The notes below the pieces were generated by a model. It saw only the letters and a program-made list of their open reading frames with translations. It was not told the DNA's origin and did no database searches. From positions 2,170,001 to 2,234,000 of the forward strand of contig OU015569.1 in assembly GCA_907165135.1 (NCBI GenBank): a stretch of 64,000 bases of DNA, given 5' to 3'. The DNA is from Oikopleura dioica (Eukaryota > Chordata > Appendicularia > Copelata > Oikopleuridae). Of the stretch, positions 60,030 to 64,000 are shown in pieces. Position 1 is the stretch's first letter. Each line of letters begins with the position of its first letter. The position numbers were made by a program, and so were the translations under genes.

Positions 60030-60828
60030 TTTCCGAAATGTACAGTACATTGGGTTCCTCTTCTCTCCGCCGAACTCTACTTTTTAAATTGAAATCGTAT
60101 CTTCTCAAAGTCTCCGTTTTAGCATGTTTGACAATTATAGATAATAAAAGAAACAGAGTCGAAATTTATGTGTTTTGCTAGTGTATTTGCAGGCAGGAAT
60201 GTGCCTCCGCAGTGCGGATTCCGCACTAAACTTCGCAGTGCGAGACTGCGGAAATTTCGCACTTCGCACTTTCCGCAGAATTTTTGAAAAGTGCGATTCT
60301 TTTCGCAGATTTTAATCAAGATAAAAAAACCGGAAGCTATGATAAAATCCTCAGATAACAGCCCGTGTTGATAGATAAGGGAAGCTATCTTGCAGCTGGA
60401 CCGCTAGAAGCGCCAAGCCCTCCATGGGTTTCTCCGATATAAATAGGAAAAAGAAAAATCAGATCTTCATCTATTCGTTGATAAAATGAAACTAAAATAA
60501 AAAACGTTTTTTGCTTCATAACTTAAAAATAAGTTATGAATCATACGACACTATTTATTTAAAACACATTTCAATTTAAGCAAGGGAAGAAAAAGAAGAA
60601 AAGAAAAAAGTTGAATTTGTCGCCCATGGTATATTTTTTCCTTCATAAAACTACTACATAAAACCTTCATAACCGGGCCCAATTCAGTGGTTTTCCAAAA
60701 TAAGAGGACCTAAATTTATGTGTTTTGCTAGTGTATTTGCAGGTATAAAGGATAGTGTTGGAAGGAAAAAGAAAACTTTTTATCAATATAATATAACAGT
60801 GCGATTCTTGGGAAGGCAATTGCAGTCT
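60030..60828. other. Convergent intergenic region with a duplicated 32-bp segment
   Basis: The segment starting AAATTTATGTGTTTTGCTAG occurs at 60163-60194 and 60712-60743, bracketing 517 bp. Directly after the first copy lies CAGGAATGTGCC followed by GCAGTGCGG-rich sequence, resembling the hAT-type end found at 14789. No gene. Confidence 0.6.
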
Positions 60829-62820
60829 TCACATAAAAACTCGAGTAATATTCTCCTCGTGAATCTCGTTCTGACAGAGATGGCAGTAGAACTTCGTTTG
60901 GTTTGCTAAAATAATCTTTCTTTGCGAGCTGTTTTTTGGTATCTCTTACGTTTTCGCTGCCGGGAGAATTCCATTTTTATGCAAGTCCAGCAGGCGCCGT
61001 GTCCACATGGATGGGGATTGATGTATTTGGCGTGTTTGTCGTCGTCGAACGGTCTTTAATCGGATTTGAAATGAGACAAATATATTTAATTTTGACTCAC
61101 TCGAAGCAGATCGGGCAAGTCTCGAGGCCTTCAATTTTCAATTTGAGCCTTCTGAGTTCTTCCTTGAGCGCAGCATTTTCATCCTTCAGAGCTTGTTCTG
61201 GCGAGACTACGACGGGAACGGCCTTGATTTTCTTCGCTTTATCATGTTTTCTGTTCGCATTTTCCGAGTCAGCCTGGCTTTTAGATTCTTTCGCGACAAG
61301 TTTTGCGGCCACTTGCTTATGACAGTTGGTTTTTACTTGCTTTGATCTTCCTATTGTGAGCCATTCTGCTTTATCAAAATTATCCAGCTCGAGCTGAAAT
61401 ACTTATTATCGAAAAAAGAATCAATCGCACCTGAGAAGCAGGAACACCAGATTCCCCAGAAAAGGGCTTCTCTTCACTATTTGCAAGCTGACTCGCTTTA
61501 GCGAGAAAATTTTCTTCCTTTCGCTGATTTGGCTTTTTGCATTTTTTGGCTGGCTTTTTCTTCTTTCCTTTTTTCGAGTTCTTTTTTTCTTGAGCTTTTT
61601 TATCTTCATCCTCGACCCAATCAGGAAGCTGGTACTCTTCCTTGTCGATGACGTTTATTTCGTAAATGAATCTTCCTTGGAGCCCTTGGACATTAGCTGG
61701 TTCCTTGGACTCCTTGAATTTAAGCTGCGGCGCTAAATTTTTATTAAGAAAAGGTTTCTCTTGAGAAGCTCAGCACTTTTACCATTCCCGACTGGAATCA
61801 ACAAGGTGTGGTCCTGCTCCAGATAGTTATTTTTTCTTTGAACGATGTTATGTTTGCTATGGCACTGTTCGGCAGACTCAGGATCGTACTCGCCAATAAG
61901 AAGATAAACTTGTGCTTCCTGATTTCTTTTCGCCAGCAATTCCTCGATTTCTTTCAATTTTGGTGTCTTATTTTGAATAATTCTCAGCGGTTCGTAATAT
62001 TCCATCGTCAAAGATCGCAAGTCGATATAGCATGGAGTTCCTGGCAAAAAATTATCCCGCGATGGTCGAAGTGTATATCGCCCGTTTCCGAGGTTGATCT
62101 TTCTTAGATCTCTCAACACGACGTCTTGGACAGCGTCCATCCAGCGCATCAGTGGAATCTTTTCTGAACAGTCACAGTCGTCTCCGAATCCCTCTGCGCA
62201 GACATCGGGTGAATTTTTGAAGTCAAACCATTTCTTCATGTGCTGTATTGCAAAATTCATCTGATGAATCACTCGGAAGCCGTCTTTTTCGATGTGTTCA
62301 GTAACATCATATTCTTTCTTGTCGACGACGCTTACTTGATAAAGAAATCTTCCGTGGTAGCCAGGAATGTGACATGGTTCAGTTGAACGATCGAATTTAA
62401 GTTTTGGATCTAAATTTTCAGCATTCGTAAAAAATGAGGATTTATTTTTTTACCATTTTCCTTGCCCATTGGAATCAGCAAGGTGGACTGGCCAAGACTC
62501 ACTTCTTTGTCCAAACTATCCGGTTTGACAAGTTCTTTACAAGCTCCGACGAGAATGTGTAATGGTAATCTCGTTCTTCTATTTCTTTTAGCAAGCAAAC
62601 CAGCCATTTCTTTCGACGTTTTGGTTCTGGTCAAAATAATTTTTTCGAAATTTTCTACCTCCAGCGATCGCAAGTCTATATAAGACGGAAAAGCCGAAGC
62701 GTGAAGTGAATATCGTCCTTTACTGATCTGTTCTAAGTCCCTCATTACGACTTTCCCGACATTTTCCACCATCGATTTTGCAATTAGTTTTTGTTGATTC
62801 AGTGATAATTCAGTGTTCAT
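60829..62820 (-). CDS. RING-finger protein with two tandem copies of an unrecognised ~190-residue domain
   Basis: Probable E3 ubiquitin ligase. ATG 62818-62820 begins MNTELSLNQQKLIAKSM. Copy A (62330-62820): VVMRDLEQISKGRYSL, YIDLRSLEVENFEKI, LLAKRN, STLLIPMG, then LKFDRSTEPCHIPGYHGRFL and VVDKKEY. Copy B (61640-62290): VVLRDLRKINLGNGRYTL, YIDLRSLTMEYYEPL, LLAKRN, HTLLIPVG, then LKFKESKEPANVQGLQGRFI and VIDKEEY. The matching block order shows an internal duplication. A Lys-rich linker (61530-61600) and a coiled coil (DENAALKEELRRLKLKIEG; 61135-61190) precede a split RING: CPICFE (61100), then CGHGACWTC (60990-61015) and, after another intron, FYCHLCQNEI (60860-60890). Stop 60829-60831. The RING is clear; the repeated domain matches nothing I know. 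Confidence 0.8.
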
Positions 62821-63349
62821 TCTCTCGTAAAATACCTCAAGCTATTAGGTAAAAAGAAAACAATGCATATTCTGAAAACAAACATCGAAACTAAGAATGT
62901 ATTCTCGAGAAAAAATTTCGATCGTTCCCCTTATTTAACCAAGTCTCACAAAATCTTTATTTCGAACTGAGCAAGGACACCCTTAATCGGTAGAACTGTC
63001 AAATGCCTTATCAGTTCTTTGGTTAGCAGTGAATAATGAATGTAACGGGTGTTGAAAATGACCGAGTTAAACAATAATTTGTTTAAATCGAACGTTACGA
63101 CGTTCAGGAAGCTCCTGAGAAATCCATTCACTTCCGGAGTCTTTTCTTACAAACTTCGGACACAAAAAAACGACCAAATAGTCAGATCCGTAGTTAGTGA
63201 ACAAAGAACTTTTTCCACAGGGCCATATATAAGGACAGTTCACAAATACATTCCGACTTTAGTCAATCGTTCCAGCTAAGTTCTGATTTCATGAAGATTG
63301 CTGCGAGCTTGCTTATAGGAAAAGTTGCTTATAGATAAATTATTTGAGA
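62821..63349. other. Divergent intergenic region
   Basis: Promoters of the RING gene (-) and the Thr-rich gene (+). The open frame 63049-63279 (+) overlaps the candidate TATA box and shows no motif. Confidence 0.4.
63226..63233 (+). promoter_or_regulatory. Candidate TATA box of the Thr-rich gene
   Basis: TATATAAG inside CCATATATAAGG, 117 bp upstream of the proposed start codon. Position is reasonable for a core promoter with a short leader, but this is inferred from sequence only. Confidence 0.35.
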
Positions 63350-64000
63350 ATGAACAAAGAGATAGAGATAGCATTAAAGCTTAACTTTGATAAGCAAGCA
63401 GTACTGCCTATCAAGGAGACGGAGAATGTAGACCTGGAGGTTTATGGTGGGCTGCGGAACAATGTGCAAACGAAGATGCCTGCTGCAGTGATCAACAGCT
63501 TTGCACAAAATATTGCGCCGAAGAAGACTTCTACGCTCATTTTGCCGAACAGAATAGATTCCTTGATTGTTATCAGTAAGATTTTTTTCTTATTAGGGAA
63601 TTTCATTTCCTTATATTTAAGGCCTGCTTGGGTTGACTTTTTGCCAAAAGAATGTCGAGAAGATCAAAACTCAGAGGATTGCTGCAGTATGCGCGGAAAC
63701 ATTTGCACAATTTTTGCACTAGGTGTCGACCAGCCAAGCACCAGTGCTATCGATCTTAATCTGTCCTTGGACGCCAATATCGAAATTAATCTCGGCCTTG
63801 GCGACTTGCTCACCATCAGCGTAAGCACCATTGTTTCTTTGATTCTTCATAAGGATTTATCTTTAGGGAGAGAAACTCAAAGATATCCTTCTTGAATTGA
63901 GAAGCGAGTGTGCTTCATACACGACTACTACCACTACAACTACCACAACAACTACGACATCCACGACGACTACTACCACAACTCCCGAGAAGATCACCAC
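63350..64000 (+). CDS. Probable secreted Thr-rich (mucin-like) protein, truncated by window end
   Basis: Unrecognised family. ATG 63350-63352 starts MNKEIEIALKLNFDKQAVLP. Introns near 63574-63620 and 63822-63866 split it. Exon 2 reads WVDFLPKECREDQNSEDCCS and MRGNICTIFALG, with four cysteines, then ANIEINLGLGDLLTIS. Exon 3 (from about 63867) reads GEKLKDILLELRSECASYT and passes into an almost pure Thr run encoded by mixed ACN codons (63920-63985), interrupted by Ser and Pro-Glu-Lys. Cysteines followed by a Thr block suggest an O-glycosylated extracellular protein; in Oikopleura, house proteins can look like this, but that is inference. A signal peptide is not visible; a short frame MKIAASLLIG just upstream might supply one. 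Confidence 0.6.

Noticed and set aside
62961-63340. 76-codon plus-strand frame upstream of the Thr-rich gene
   Set aside because: Overlaps the likely promoter and TATA-like box; no motif.
1-64000. CRISPR arrays, rRNA or tRNA genes
   Set aside because: No regularly spaced repeats and no convincing tRNA T-loop/anticodon layout or rRNA core noticed on reading; a covariance-model scan was not possible here.

Overview
Eukaryotic nuclear DNA from a compact animal genome, most probably the appendicularian tunicate Oikopleura (O. dioica or a close relative). The evidence is mostly very short introns (about 30-130 bp) with genes packed on both strands; several introns that use GA-AG or GC-AG borders, a known appendicularian trait; animal-type genes (SLC12 K-Cl cotransporter, DAXX, PAXBP1/GCFC, CUB-TIL-S1 protease, TRIM-like NHL protein); and a small Ty3/gypsy element of the kind called Tor in Oikopleura. 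Species assignment is inference. Gene limits were derived by hand-splicing, so some 5' ends are uncertain.

Layout. 0.3-5 kb (+): complete K-Cl cotransporter. 5.9-7.7 kb (-): NmrA/flavin-reductase-like NAD(P)-binding protein. 8.74-14.16 kb: complete LTR retrotransposon (-) with identical 194-bp LTRs and a 4-bp target duplication, but a twice frame-shifted pol. 14.4-17.8 kb (-): secreted ShK-like/CUB/TIL/trypsin-fold protease whose C-terminal exon is split by an exactly 1,000-bp hAT-type element with a perfect 8-bp target duplication. 19.36-19.75 kb: TTAA-flanked fold-back element. 20.4-22.65 kb (+): fragmentary single-pass membrane protein gene. 23-27.7 kb (-): RING protein, small hydrophobic protein, coiled-coil protein. 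28.8-30.7 kb (-): cytochrome P450. 31.5-42 kb (-): a run of co-oriented cellular genes (DNA ligase I, WD40 protein, V-ATPase subunit H, PAXBP1/GCFC). 42.6-46 kb (+): DAXX, divergent from PAXBP1. 47.1-55.5 kb (-): ZNF385-like U1-type zinc-finger gene with one ~5-kb intron holding several hairpin MITEs and a Cys-rich exon. 57.5-60 kb (+): filamin-NHL (TRIM2/3/71-like) gene. 60.8-62.8 kb (-): RING protein with two copies of a ~190-residue domain I do not recognise. 63.35 kb to the window end (+): Thr-rich probable secreted protein, incomplete.

The genes do not form one pathway. The nuclear set (LIG1, PAXBP1, DAXX) and the endomembrane/secreted set (V-ATPase H, KCC, protease, Thr-rich protein) appear to be neighbours through compaction. 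The 31-42 kb block could in part be an operon, since Oikopleura trans-splices polycistronic transcripts, but I see no direct proof. The points most worth following are the hAT insertion inside the protease exon, the extreme CCGCGG enrichment of the retrotransposon, its combination of identical LTRs with a broken pol, and the duplicated-domain RING protein.
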